A stretch of 64,000 bases of DNA from Devosia chinhatensis (GCF_000969445.1 NZ_JZEY01000054.1:434001-498000), one strand, 5' to 3'; shown: positions 45,702 to 54,716, counted from the first letter of the stretch. The notes: a model not told the origin generated them from the sequence alone. Numbers and translations: made by a program.

Positions 45702-47351
45702 TCAGCCATGTCGCGGTAGCACCAGGCCCGGCCCCCTGGAGGAGCTCATCTCGTCATCGTCCCAGGTGATAGTGCTATTGGGCTCCAGCGCGATGGCATG
45801 GCGCTGACCGTCATGCAAGATTTCCGCTGTGACATTGCGGCTCGTGAGACCCGTCGCCGCGCGCAGCCCGCCGCGTCGATCAAGCGTAATACGCACCCCT
45901 GCGGGGAACCGACTGAGCAGGTGTCCATCGCGATGGATTTCCCCACCCTCCGAGGAATTGATGAGTTCAAAACGGCTCCCGTCAATTGTGCGAGCGTAGC
46001 CGGTTTCCCAGGTCTCGTGTCGATGATGAACCGGCTTTGGCAATAGGCTCGTGAACCACACTGTGCCATCGGGCCGTGGCAGGATGCCAGACATCCGCTC
46101 GATGAAATCGAGCAGGCACAGGATCGAAGGCGAATAGGCCTCGGTAAATCCCGGCTCACCCGTGAAGGGATCGAGTGTCTGCGGAAAGCGATCCATAGCA
46201 AACAGAGCTGCTAATATAGGCTGCATGATCCAGCTCAGCTCTACATGACGGCCGTGATGCTCGAATGCATGCGGCGCCCTGATCAGTGTAAGGAAATTGG
46301 TCGGCCCCGCCCAGCTGTTGCGCGAGACATTCGGGTCGAAGCGCGGATCGTCCAGCGCGATGGAAGTCAGTGGAAACTTTGCAAAAAACTTGCCGGTATT
46401 GAGCAGGTATCGATCCAGCGCAGCGGCAAATTGGGCACCATCTCCTACCTCGCAGGCAAGCACCCGCAGGAGAACGTCCGACTGCACACGCACAAGTCTT
46501 CCGTGCCGATCCCGGTCATAGAAATTGCCGTCATCAGCGTCATAACACTGCGCAAAAAGCGCCTTGAGACTGGCATCGCACTTTTGCTGCCAGGGCCCAC
46601 CGTCTTGCCCCAGTTCGGCTGCGATGAGCCCCAGATACTGCCGCTGACAGGCGATGTTGGCGGTAAGATCGGGCGCGATATAGGGCAGCAGGGGATTGTC
46701 CGGATCAAGTCGGCTAGGATCGTTTTTAAACGGACTGTCGGGAGCATGCCAGAACCGGGGTGAGAGATCATGTCCGGTGTCGAACGTGGAAAAGGCCTCT
46801 ACCGCGCCGGTGCCCTGCGTGTTCCGATATGTGCTGATCCAGCCATCATAGCGGGCCATCGCCTGATACATCTGGGCGAGCCAAGTCCCGGCGGTGCCGT
46901 TGAGCCGATAATGGTTGAAGGCGGAGCGAGCCAGCGGGCTGACGAGCTGGATCTGATTGAAAGCTGCCCCTTGCGCGGTGATCTTATAGGGCAGGAGCCC
47001 ATCATCACGTTGATGGGCGGCGAAAGCGCTGAAGGTCGACGTGCTGACAGAGGGCAAAAAGCGGCTGAGGATTTCAGCGTTTATCGTGCCAGTGCTTTCG
47101 AGCCAGCAGCCATGGTAGATGCCGCCTTCGTTGAGCAGCGCACCGCCATTGCCGGCATGAGGCGTGATGCAGCTGAAAAGTTCGCGAACCGCCTGCCAAT
47201 ATCGGGCAGTTAGCCGCTCTGAACTTGATAAAAAGCTGACCCCGGCCCCAAACCACTCATGGAGTACGTCTGGCCCAAGGTCTTGAGGCAGTGGCCCGAT
47301 CGCGCGCGCCACGTCAAGATTTCTGAGGTTCGAAAGCAGCACATGGCTCAT
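45702..47351 (-). CDS. (alpha/alpha)6-type glycoside hydrolase (MGH1-like/GH63 clan)
   Basis: About 549 residues. Segments such as IYHGCWLESTGTINAEILSRF, FAAHQRDDGLLPYKI, the NSWAGPTNFLTLI segment and FTEAYSPSILCLLDF, plus a beta-rich C-terminus (residues about 430-549), are those of the (alpha/alpha)6-barrel GH63/trehalase-related group annotated MGH1-like. No signal peptide. It stands alone between ehu and a sensor kinase gene, so its substrate is unknown. With the GH63-type hydrolase at 25170 it is the second such enzyme in the window. Confidence 0.72.
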   Translation of the reverse strand: MSHVLLSNLRNLDVARAIGPLPQDLGPDVLHEWFGAGVSFLSSSERLTARYWQAVRELFSCITPHAGNGGALLNEGGIYHGCWLESTGTINAEILSRFLPSVSTSTFSAFAAHQRDDGLLPYKITAQGAAFNQIQLVSPLARSAFNHYRLNGTAGTWLAQMYQAMARYDGWISTYRNTQGTGAVEAFSTFDTGHDLSPRFWHAPDSPFKNDPSRLDPDNPLLPYIAPDLTANIACQRQYLGLIAAELGQDGGPWQQKCDASLKALFAQCYDADDGNFYDRDRHGRLVRVQSDVLLRVLACEVGDGAQFAAALDRYLLNTGKFFAKFPLTSIALDDPRFDPNVSRNSWAGPTNFLTLIRAPHAFEHHGRHVELSWIMQPILAALFAMDRFPQTLDPFTGEPGFTEAYSPSILCLLDFIERMSGILPRPDGTVWFTSLLPKPVHHRHETWETGYARTIDGSRFELINSSEGGEIHRDGHLLSRFPAGVRITLDRRGGLRAATGLTSRNVTAEILHDGQRHAIALEPNSTITWDDDEMSSSRGPGLVLPRHG

Positions 47352-47432
47352 ATTATCGAGCGTCTCCCAACTAGATGGAAACGATCGGCCAGTCTTCCAT
47401 ACAAGTCAATGCGGCCTGCTCGGCAGAGGCGG

Positions 47433-49676
47433 CTAGTCGGCCGGGTCGGCTTGTCGACACGCCGCTATGGCTTGAGACAAGCGCGCTTCATCAAAGGGCT
47501 TGGTCAACAGGGCTGCGCGTTCGGGGCTGTCGGAAAGCTCTCCATATCCCGTGGCGATGATCACGCAAAGCTCAGGCACATTCGCCAGTGCTTGCCGGCT
47601 GAGCTCGACGCCGGTCATTCCCGGCATGGCCTGGTCAGTGATCAGGATATCGAATGGTGCATCGCTTTCCAGAAGCGAAAGAGCCTCCTTGCCGTTGCTT
47701 GCCGAAGTAACGTCATGGCCCAACTCGGTGAGCATATCGACGGTGCTCATCAGTACCAGTGCATCGTCGTCTACTGCCAGGATCCGGAGCGCTCCCTCAT
47801 CGTGCAGGGCAGCAGGTTTTGCCAACGGACCTTCTGAGACGGCCGGGCGGCTCGCTGGCAGATAGATGCTCGCCGACGTTCCTACACCCACCCGACTGGA
47901 CAAGACGAATTGCCCGCCCGATTGTTCGGCAAAGCCATGGACCATGGAGAGGCCGAGGCCGGTGCCTTTGCCCACGCCTTTGGTCGTAAAGAAGGGTTCG
48001 CGGGCCCGCGCCATTGTTTCCTCGTCCATGCCAGTGCCCGTATCGGTGACATCGATAACGACGAAGGGCTTGGCCCCTTGGCCTTCCAAGGTGAGATCCT
48101 CATTCCGGGAAACGGTAATGCTGATCGACCCGCCGCCCGGCATGGCGTCTCGCGCGTTCACGACGAGGTTGAGGATAGCCAGCTCCAGCTGGTGCGGGTC
48201 GACCAGAGCGTGGGGTTGGTCGGTCCTGGCCATAGCTTGCAATGGCGTCTGCGGCCCTATGGAGCCTTTGAGCAGGTCCATCATGCCTTCGATAAGCGCG
48301 AAGGTGTCGACAACTTCCAGCCGCATGTCTTGCTTGCGGGCGAAGGACAACATGCGTTGCGTCAGCGAAGCGCCTCGGCGCGCCGCTTCATGCGCGTTGC
48401 TTACCAGTCGCTCGGTGCGCTCGTCCGCGGGCACATGCTTGCGCAGCAGTTCCAGATTGCCCAGAATGACGGCGAGCAGATTGTTGAAATCATGCGCCAC
48501 GCCGCCGGTCAGTTGGCCGATGGCCTCCATCTTCTGCGCCTGGACCAAGGCCTTTTCAGCTTCCCTCCGGCCAGTGAGATCGATAAGGCCGCCGATCACA
48601 CGATAGGACTGGCTGTCGAGCTCGGGCGCAACCCGGGAGGTCGAGACCACCGACAGGATTTGGCCGGCCTGCGTGCGCATCTCGTATTCGCGCGCGATAG
48701 GGCCTCCGGTCGCCATCAGTTCCGGCCAGTCGGTCGACAATCGTCTTGCCGCAGAACTCTCGGACATGAAACTGACCAAGGGGCGGCCGATGACCTCCTC
48801 GCGGCGATAGCCCAGAAGATCTGTCCAGGCGTCACTCACGTCCTGAATGCGGCCGTCGATGTCCAGCGCATGCAGGGGCAGGGGTGTCCGCCGATAGAGT
48901 GTCCGAAACAATTCCTCGCTTCGACGCAAGGCCGCCGCTTCTCGCTCGGCCAGATCGGCAAAGCGCCGGTCGAACATGCTGGCGAGGATGGCAAGGAACA
49001 GGATGAAGAGCGTGATGGCGGAAACAATAAGCGCCAGATTGGTCTGCCCCACATCTGTTGCATGATGGATATGGTCGGTCTCGGGTACAGATATGAATTG
49101 GGCCGCGGCCATGCCGGAGTAATGCATGCCGGAAATAGCAAAGCCCATGATGATGGCCGCGCCGATCCTGAAGCGTCCGGACCTCATCCGAAAGGCCAGC
49201 CAGAGCGCTGCAATGGCGGCGACAATGGCGGTGGCAATGGAAAGGATGACCCAAGCCGCATCATAGCTGATGCGCACAGGCATGCGCATCGCGGCCATCC
49301 CGGTATAGTGCATCCCGACGATCCCCAAGCCCATCAAAAGGCCACTGGCAAGCAGGGGCAGGATGGCGCTGGAACGGCTGACAATGGCAAAGGCAAGCCC
49401 GGTAACGCCCACGGCCAGTGCAAAGGACAAGAGCGTCAGTCCCGGATCGTACGAGGCGTCCATACCCGGCATGGTGTGGGCCAGCATGGCCACGAAATGC
49501 ATGGACCAGATGCCACCGCCCATGGCAATGGAAGCAGCCGAAAGCCAGACGCGTGACCAAGTGCGATTGGTCGCGGCATGCGTTCGCGCTGCCAGATCGA
49601 GGGCCGTGTAGGAGGCCACGGTCGCGACAATGATCGAGAGAATGACAAGCGCATTGTCGTGAGTGCCGTTGAGCAC
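47433..49676 (-). CDS. MHYT-PAS hybrid histidine kinase with C-terminal receiver
   Basis: About 747 residues: seven membrane segments bearing the three MHYT motifs (MHF 59-61, MHY 122-124 and 184-186), a PAS domain (about 255-370), a dimerisation/phosphoacceptor domain with His395 in GGVAHDFNNLL, an ATP-binding domain (NARDAMPGG, TGTGMDEE, GTGLGLSMVHG), and a receiver with VDDD (635-638) and phospho-acceptor Asp681. MHYT domains are proposed to bind copper and sense O2, CO or NO. No partner response regulator lies beside it, so it is an orphan here; the receiver may pass phosphate onward or act on its own. Confidence 0.93.
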   Translation of the reverse strand: MLNGTHDNALVILSIIVATVASYTALDLAARTHAATNRTWSRVWLSAASIAMGGGIWSMHFVAMLAHTMPGMDASYDPGLTLLSFALAVGVTGLAFAIVSRSSAILPLLASGLLMGLGIVGMHYTGMAAMRMPVRISYDAAWVILSIATAIVAAIAALWLAFRMRSGRFRIGAAIIMGFAISGMHYSGMAAAQFISVPETDHIHHATDVGQTNLALIVSAITLFILFLAILASMFDRRFADLAEREAAALRRSEELFRTLYRRTPLPLHALDIDGRIQDVSDAWTDLLGYRREEVIGRPLVSFMSESSAARRLSTDWPELMATGGPIAREYEMRTQAGQILSVVSTSRVAPELDSQSYRVIGGLIDLTGRREAEKALVQAQKMEAIGQLTGGVAHDFNNLLAVILGNLELLRKHVPADERTERLVSNAHEAARRGASLTQRMLSFARKQDMRLEVVDTFALIEGMMDLLKGSIGPQTPLQAMARTDQPHALVDPHQLELAILNLVVNARDAMPGGGSISITVSRNEDLTLEGQGAKPFVVIDVTDTGTGMDEETMARAREPFFTTKGVGKGTGLGLSMVHGFAEQSGGQFVLSSRVGVGTSASIYLPASRPAVSEGPLAKPAALHDEGALRILAVDDDALVLMSTVDMLTELGHDVTSASNGKEALSLLESDAPFDILITDQAMPGMTGVELSRQALANVPELCVIIATGYGELSDSPERAALLTKPFDEARLSQAIAACRQADPAD

Positions 49677-49855
49677 GGTCTGTCCACCTTGGCTGGTTGA
49701 TCTCGATCTAGCACATTGCCCTTGTAAAACTAAGCGCTAGGATTGCCGCGCGATATAGAAAGCACGGTTATTTCGAGAACTCGTCGCGATCCAGCTCCCC
49801 GGTGGTGCCGTACAACTTCTACGATCAAGTCCTATCCACCGCGTTGAGGCCTGCA

Positions 49856-50353
49856 ATGAGCATCCCCGTGCCGATCAAGCCGCTGCCTGGGCAGGAAAGT
49901 GTCTGGCATTATCCGCGCCCGCCACGCCTGGAAGCGGTCGAACTGCACATACAAATCCATTTTGGCGGTCTTTGCATTGTCGACACACCCCGGTGCCACA
50001 GGGTGCTCGAAACCAGCCATCCTCCAGTCTATTACATCGCGCCGTCCTTTGTGCGGGCAGGTGCGCTTCGGCCTGCGAAGGGCACTAGTTTCTGCGAATG
50101 GAAGGGTGAGGCCGACTATTTCGATGTCGTGGCGGGCGACCGCACCGCCGCTCGCGCAGCCTGGTGCTATGCCGCGCCAACGCCTTCCTTTGCCGCCATC
50201 GCAGGCTTTTTCGCTTTTTACGCAGCGCCGATGGACCGGTGCAGCGTTGGGGGCGAGCGCGTTACGCCCCAGCCAGGACGCTTTTATGGTGGATGGATCA
50301 CGTCCGGCATTGTGGGGCCATTCAAGGGCGAGCCCGGCTCAGTCGGCTGGTAA
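49856..50353 (+). CDS. DUF427 domain protein
   Basis: About 165 residues with the family marks VWHYPRPPRLE near the N-terminus, VYYIAPSFV, and TSFCEWKGEADYFDV. DUF427 proteins are small beta-rich proteins of unknown function, often encoded beside DUF2256 or photolyase-type genes. ATG at 49856 has GAGG six bases upstream; the in-frame codon at 49802 is not supported by a ribosome site. Divergent from the kinase gene and followed 18 bases later by the DUF2256 gene. Confidence 0.85.
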   Translation: MSIPVPIKPLPGQESVWHYPRPPRLEAVELHIQIHFGGLCIVDTPRCHRVLETSHPPVYYIAPSFVRAGALRPAKGTSFCEWKGEADYFDVVAGDRTAARAAWCYAAPTPSFAAIAGFFAFYAAPMDRCSVGGERVTPQPGRFYGGWITSGIVGPFKGEPGSVGW

Positions 50354-50371
50354 CGCGGAGCGAGATCTGAA

Positions 50372-50512
50372 ATGCCCAAACGGATCGAGAAGCGCGATCT
50401 TCCTACAAAGATCTGTGCCAAGTGCGGTCGCCCGTTCACATGGCGCAAGAAGTGGGCGCGCGTCTGGCATGAGGTCCGATATTGCTCGGACGCCTGTCGG
50501 GCCAGAACGTAG
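50372..50512 (+). CDS. DUF2256 small zinc-ribbon protein
   Basis: A 46-residue open frame, ATG to TAG. It reads [20 protein letters not shown] then [20 protein letters not shown] and ends ACRART. Cysteines at 15, 18, 38 and 42 form CxxC...CxxxC, a zinc-ribbon type knuckle, with strongly basic flanks. This is the DUF2256 family, which commonly accompanies cryptochrome/photolyase-like or DUF427 genes. Downstream of DUF427 by 18 bases with an AGATCTGA spacer; the pair is probably cotranscribed. Easily missed because of its length. Confidence 0.82.
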   Translation: MPKRIEKRDLPTKICAKCGRPFTWRKKWARVWHEVRYCSDACRART

Positions 50513-50582
50513 CAATTGCTTGATCGTGATGGCCTCCTTGACGGGAGGGCGCGGCGAACCGCGTCCTCCCAAAAGTTGACCA

Positions 50583-51551
50583 TCATGCTCGTTTTGCGGT
50601 CTTCCACAGGGAATAGGCAATCCCGCTTGAAAGGATCACCGCCGTAATGGTCAGCGACCATTCGGCCGGAAACTTTTCCCAGCCGAGCAGATCGGCCACA
50701 AAGATCTTCGAGCCGATGAACACCAATAGAACCGCCAAAGCCTGCTTGAGATAGGCGAAGCGATGAATGATGGCAGCCAGTGCAAAATAGAGCGCTCGAA
50801 GCCCCAGGATCGCAAAAATGTTGGACGTATAGACGATATAGGGATCGGTGGTGATCGCGAAGATTGCAGGTACGGAGTCCACGGCAAAGATGACGTCAGC
50901 AATTTCAATCATAACGAGCGCAAGAAATAGCGGCGTCATGTAACGCTCGATGCGCCCCGTTTTGGGATCTAGCTGACGTACGAAAAAGCGGTTGCCATGC
51001 AGACCTTCGGTAACGCGAAAGCGGCGCTTCATGAAGTGAAGCACTGGGTTTTTGCTCAGATCGGCATCGCCGTGATCCACCATGAGCATGCGAATGCCGG
51101 TAAAGATCAGGAAGGCGGCAAAAATGTACAGAACCCATCCGAATTCGGAAACAAGAGTTGCACCGAAACCGATCATGATCGCCCGCAGAACGATAACGCC
51201 AAGTATCCCCCAGAAGAGGACACGATGCTGTAGCTGTCTAGGAATGGCGAGATAGCCGAAGATCATCGCAATGACGAAGACATTGTCCATCGCCAGGCTT
51301 TTTTCGACAACGAAGCCAGTCAGATACTCGACACCTGACTGGGCACCGAGCTGCCACCACACAAAGCCGCCAAAAGCCAGGCCGAGAGCGATATAAAAGC
51401 CTGAAAGGAGAAGGCTTTCCCGCACTTCGATTTCTTGCCCATCCCGATGGAGCACGCCCAGATCGAATGCCAGCAGAGCGATAACAAGCCCGAGGAAGCC
51501 GAGCCACATCCAGATGGGCTGGCCCAGGAAAGCGCTGGTCAGAAGCTCCAT
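50583..51551 (-). CDS. TerC-family integral membrane protein
   Basis: About 322 residues with nine or so membrane segments. The family marks EKSLAMDNVFVIAMIFGYL and VIFAVDSVPAIFAITTDPYIVYTSN carry the conserved acidic residues thought to bind metal ions. Relatives (TerC, Alx) are linked to tellurite resistance and manganese export. It starts about 40 bases after the terB-like stop on the same strand. No MntP/yybP-type leader could be identified upstream. Confidence 0.92.
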   Translation of the reverse strand: MELLTSAFLGQPIWMWLGFLGLVIALLAFDLGVLHRDGQEIEVRESLLLSGFYIALGLAFGGFVWWQLGAQSGVEYLTGFVVEKSLAMDNVFVIAMIFGYLAIPRQLQHRVLFWGILGVIVLRAIMIGFGATLVSEFGWVLYIFAAFLIFTGIRMLMVDHGDADLSKNPVLHFMKRRFRVTEGLHGNRFFVRQLDPKTGRIERYMTPLFLALVMIEIADVIFAVDSVPAIFAITTDPYIVYTSNIFAILGLRALYFALAAIIHRFAYLKQALAVLLVFIGSKIFVADLLGWEKFPAEWSLTITAVILSSGIAYSLWKTAKRA

Positions 51552-51591
51552 TTTTGCCTCTCAGCTTGCGCAGAACAAGTCAGAGCCCCTG

Positions 51592-52071
51592 TCATCGTCC
51601 CCCTCCGATGCCCAGGGCTTTCTCAACCCGGTAAAGCGCGCCCAACTCGACGGGATGGACGACGCCGTCTGCAATGATGACATCCTGGCAGATCTGCCGT
51701 ATGGCCTGCCGCTCGGACACGTTGAGTGTGAGGGCGGCAAGCTGAGCCAGCGCGCGACTTTCGGCCAGAGACGGGTCGTAGTCATAGGTTCGGCTGTGGT
51801 CGGCCAGTTCCTGGGCGAGGTCTGTTACCGAAAAGCCGTGCGGCCCCGCGCTTTTGACAAACGCCTGGACCAGGAGACGTCTTTCAGCCAATTCCAGCCG
51901 GCCATCGACATGGGCGATCACGGCCACGCCGGCCACGAGCGCCTGGAAGAAATCCTCGTGACATGCACTCCCGGCATCCTGATGGACTTCTCGGATGGTT
52001 GATTTGTCTTCGCGTCGGCGTGCGGTGCCTGCCGAAAGGGCGTCGTGCCGCAAATATCGGTCTTCTGTCAT
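51592..52071 (-). CDS. TerB-family tellurite resistance protein
   Basis: About 159 residues, mainly helical. GVAVIAHVDGRLELAERRLL and the repeat-like DVIIADGVVHPVELGALYRVE are the two helical hairpins with acidic residues that coordinate metal in TerB. Start ATG at 52071 with AGGAG in an ideal position. Together with TerC it forms a minimal ter pair: TerD/TerE-type genes are not in the window. Confidence 0.85.
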   Translation of the reverse strand: MTEDRYLRHDALSAGTARRREDKSTIREVHQDAGSACHEDFFQALVAGVAVIAHVDGRLELAERRLLVQAFVKSAGPHGFSVTDLAQELADHSRTYDYDPSLAESRALAQLAALTLNVSERQAIRQICQDVIIADGVVHPVELGALYRVEKALGIGGGR

Positions 52072-52287
52072 GAATAACTCCTCTCAAAGTGCCGCTCGGG
52101 AGGGCTGAGGGAGTGTGCGTGCGGGAGCCTTTCGCCAGTTGCGGACACCACACGCAGATGCCCGCGGGCCCTGCCGAGGTGATCCGACATCGCGTTGCGG
52201 TCGTCGCCGTCAACGCCAGAGGGGCCCGGTCACCGCTTTGACATTGGTATGTGTGCAACGCGCTGCAAGAGGCGTGCGGACATAATT

Positions 52288-53175
52288 TTATGCGATCCAG
52301 CGCGAAGCAGCCTCGATCAACTCTGTGGCCACTGGGCTCTGGAATTGCCGTTGGTAGGTGAGGGCATAAAATGTCTCCTCGATGCCCGGCAGCCGGACGA
52401 CCTCCCGAAGTGTGCCGGCTTCCAGCTCGTCGCGAACCACAATTGGAGGCAAGGGGGCAAGTCCGATCCCTTCGCGAGCCATAAGGCGCAACATGGCCAT
52501 GTCGTCGATTTCTGCCAAGACGGCGGGGACAATGTTCAGGCGGGCGCATAAGGCATCGAATTCAAGCCGGATGGTACTCTGACCGGTTGGCAGAAGCACG
52601 CCATGCTCAGCCAACGCTTCGCGCGGCGTGCGGAATGGGCCAGCCAGCGATGCGGCGCCAAAAAGGCTGATAGGCTGGCGCGCTAAGCGGTGCGCCACAA
52701 GGCCCTCGGCCTGTCCCCTTCCAGGGGCCGCATTGCAGAGGATGACGTCGAGGTCGAGCCGTCGCAACAAACCGAGCAACTCGTCGAGCCCTCCCGATGT
52801 CAAGACGATTTCGAGATCCTCCCTTCCCAGGCAAGGCCTGAGAAAATCGATCTGGAAATTGCGGGAAAGGGTGGCCAATGCACCCACGCGCAGTACCTGC
52901 CGTCGACCTGCGCCCGCACGCAGCGTCGATAGGAGATCATCGCCCAGCGCGAATATGGCTTCTGCATGATCCAGCGCAATGCGACCGGCTTCCGTCAAGA
53001 TCAGTCGTCGTCCTACCCGCTCAAACAGGGAATGTCCGAGCCGGGCTTCAAGTGTCTGGATCTGGGTTGAAAGCGCCGATTGCGAAACGGCAAGCCCCTG
53101 CGCGGCCTTGGTGAGATTGCCTTCTCGGGCGACCGCCATGAAATAGCGCAGGTGGTGAAAGTTGAAACCAGTCAT
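52288..53175 (-). CDS. LysR-family regulator of the SbtA-type transporter
   Basis: About 295 residues: helix-turn-helix at the N-terminus (FHHLRYFMAVAREGNLTKAA, LAVSQSALSTQIQTLE) and an effector domain. The NFHHLRYFMAVA start is typical of the NhaR/CcmR-like subgroup, and LysR regulators of this kind control bicarbonate uptake genes in other bacteria. It is divergent from the sbtA gene and shares a 99-base control region with it. Confidence 0.9.
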   Translation of the reverse strand: MTGFNFHHLRYFMAVAREGNLTKAAQGLAVSQSALSTQIQTLEARLGHSLFERVGRRLILTEAGRIALDHAEAIFALGDDLLSTLRAGAGRRQVLRVGALATLSRNFQIDFLRPCLGREDLEIVLTSGGLDELLGLLRRLDLDVILCNAAPGRGQAEGLVAHRLARQPISLFGAASLAGPFRTPREALAEHGVLLPTGQSTIRLEFDALCARLNIVPAVLAEIDDMAMLRLMAREGIGLAPLPPIVVRDELEAGTLREVVRLPGIEETFYALTYQRQFQSPVATELIEAASRWIA

Positions 53176-53192
53176 TTTTCTATTTTAAAGAA

Positions 53193-53208
53193 TGAATGGA
53201 TCCAATCA
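53193..53208. promoter_or_regulatory. Candidate LysR operator between lysR and sbtA
   Basis: TGAATGGATCCAATCA is a 16-base near-palindrome with one unpaired position in each arm (TGA-N-TGGATCCA-N-TCA). It lies in the 99-base divergent region, 18 bases from the lysR start and 67 from sbtA. Confidence 0.5.
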
Positions 53209-53274
53209 ATGAATTTTCAAGAACGATTTTGATGGCTTAGACCCGGGCCGACCATTTCAGCATCCCGGTTCGCC

Positions 53275-54222
53275 ATGCAAAGTCTCGTTTCTCCCGCCAT
53301 CCTGTTTTTCGCGCTTGGCCTGCTCGCATCGCTTCTGCGCAGCAATCTGCAAATTCCCGAAGCCATCAGCAAGGCGATGGCAATCTACCTTATGGCAGCC
53401 ATTGGCCTCAAAGGCGGTGTGCAGGTTGCCCAAAGTGGACTGACGATAGAACTCATACTGGCCGGGCTTGCCGGTCTGGCCCTGAGTGCCTTCCTGCCTC
53501 TGCCGGTCTATTGGGCGACCCGACGACTTGGTGGTCTCGATCGAATGGATGCAGGCGCCGTAGCTGCGCATTATGGTTCGGTCTCGGTCGTGACTTTTGT
53601 CACGGGCACAGCTGCGCTCGAGGCCGCCGGCATGCAAGTCGCCGGCTTCATGGTTGCCGTTCTTGCCCTCATGGAAGCCCCAGGAATTTTGGTTGGGCTC
53701 TGGCTGGCACGCCGTTCTGCAGGCCCCCGATCCACGCTCTTGGCGCCGCACCTGTCACATACCTTCAGGGATGGCTCGGTCATTTTGCTGATTGGCGGTT
53801 TCGTTATCGGCCTGGCTGTGGGGCCAGTCGGCTTTGCACCGGTGCAACCGGTGTTTGAAGGCGCATTCGGCGGCATTCTCTGCCTGTTTCTGCTTGATAT
53901 GGGCCTGCTCGCGGCGCGTTACATGTTCCGCAGTGGTCGGCTAACGCCTGCGCTCGTCGCCCTGGCGATCGGATTTGCGCTTTTTAACGGCAGCATCGGC
54001 TTGCTTGTCGGCATCCTCATCGGCCTGCAGCCCGGCTCGGTGATAGCACTCGCAATCCTTGCCGGCAGCGCCAGCTACATCGCGGCCCCCGCTGCCATCC
54101 GCATGGCCCTGCCAGAAGTCGACCCCGGACTGCCCCTCACCATGTCATTGGCCGTCACCTTTCCCTTCAACGTGCTCGTGGCGATACCCTTAACGACCAC
54201 CCTTGCGCAAAGCCTTGGCTAG
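53275..54222 (+). CDS. SbtA-type sodium-dependent bicarbonate transporter
   Basis: About 315 residues, ten or so membrane segments in two related halves. Motifs such as YLMAAIGLKGGV, DAGAVAAHYGSVSVVTFVTG, GSASYIAAPAAIRMALPE and the C-terminal GLPLTMSLAVTFPFNV match SbtA. It takes up bicarbonate with sodium. No cognate SbtB-like PII gene follows, as would be usual in cyanobacteria. The role in a heterotroph could be supply of HCO3- for carboxylases. Regulated presumably by the divergent LysR. Confidence 0.87.
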   Translation: MQSLVSPAILFFALGLLASLLRSNLQIPEAISKAMAIYLMAAIGLKGGVQVAQSGLTIELILAGLAGLALSAFLPLPVYWATRRLGGLDRMDAGAVAAHYGSVSVVTFVTGTAALEAAGMQVAGFMVAVLALMEAPGILVGLWLARRSAGPRSTLLAPHLSHTFRDGSVILLIGGFVIGLAVGPVGFAPVQPVFEGAFGGILCLFLLDMGLLAARYMFRSGRLTPALVALAIGFALFNGSIGLLVGILIGLQPGSVIALAILAGSASYIAAPAAIRMALPEVDPGLPLTMSLAVTFPFNVLVAIPLTTTLAQSLG

Positions 54223-54668
54223 CGGGGTGACACGGCATCTCAAGCGCGCAGGCTATTCTTCAAAATTCCTAGTGCCGACTAGAGAGAGACCTATCGCCAA
54301 TCCAAAGGCATGCCGACAGTACCGATCAGAGAAGGCTTTCTGTCATTGAGGCAAGTGAAGCGTTTGAGATGGTGTTATTGCCGCTATCAAAAAGGGCGAA
54401 GGCCTTGACGCATCGAGCCTGCACATTCGATGAGAGCTAACCTCAACGCGGCGGGAAGCGCAGCGAGTCAACGGCCAGATAGCGCGAACCGGTCATGGGC
54501 GTCGCATTGTTAAATAGGGGTCAGCAGATGGGTATAGCCCGGTGAACGAATCGGCGCCGCGATGACGCCCCTCTCAACTACAGGATGGGGCTGCCACTTT
54601 GACTACCCAGCAAAAATTGCCTCGGCTGCGTGAGAGGAGGTGGTTCTCAACAGGTCCCACCACTGCGC
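54223..54668. other. Gene-poor gap with a possible decayed coding remnant
   Basis: About 450 bases after sbtA without a supportable gene. An open stretch without a start codon, 54273-54437 (55 codons, plus strand), reads as a mildly protein-like peptide with a segment AFEMVLLPLSKRAK, before a stop. I could not identify a family. The rest, to the LacI promoter, has no clear inverted repeats or transposase motifs. Confidence 0.35.
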
Positions 54669-54697
54669 TTGACATCCCCCGCAATCGATTTCATGAT
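54669..54697 (+). promoter_or_regulatory. Sigma-70-type promoter of the lacI gene at 54748
   Basis: TTGACA at 54669-54674 (consensus), a 17-base spacer, and CATGAT at 54692-54697 (four of six matches to TATAAT). The LacI operator begins two bases downstream, so the transcription start would fall inside it. Confidence 0.6.
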
Positions 54698-54698
54698 T

Positions 54699-54716
54699 TG
54701 TGGGATCGGTCCCATA
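54699..54716. promoter_or_regulatory. LacI-type operator at the lacI promoter
   Basis: TGTGGGATCGGTCCCATA: an imperfect palindrome with the core TGGGA...TCCCA and the central CG of LacI-family sites. It agrees with the operator at 55806-55823 at 14 of 18 positions. It overlaps the expected start of transcription, so the regulator should repress itself. Confidence 0.7.

Noticed and set aside
47910..49556. 548-codon open frame opposite the hybrid kinase
   Set aside because: Low-complexity His/Gln/Gly-rich translation, opposite a kinase with every catalytic motif.
52072..52287. Manganese riboswitch (yybP-ykoY) ahead of terB-terC
   Set aside because: I looked for the conserved loop sequences upstream of terB on the minus strand and did not find them; only an ordinary AGGAG ribosome site is clear.
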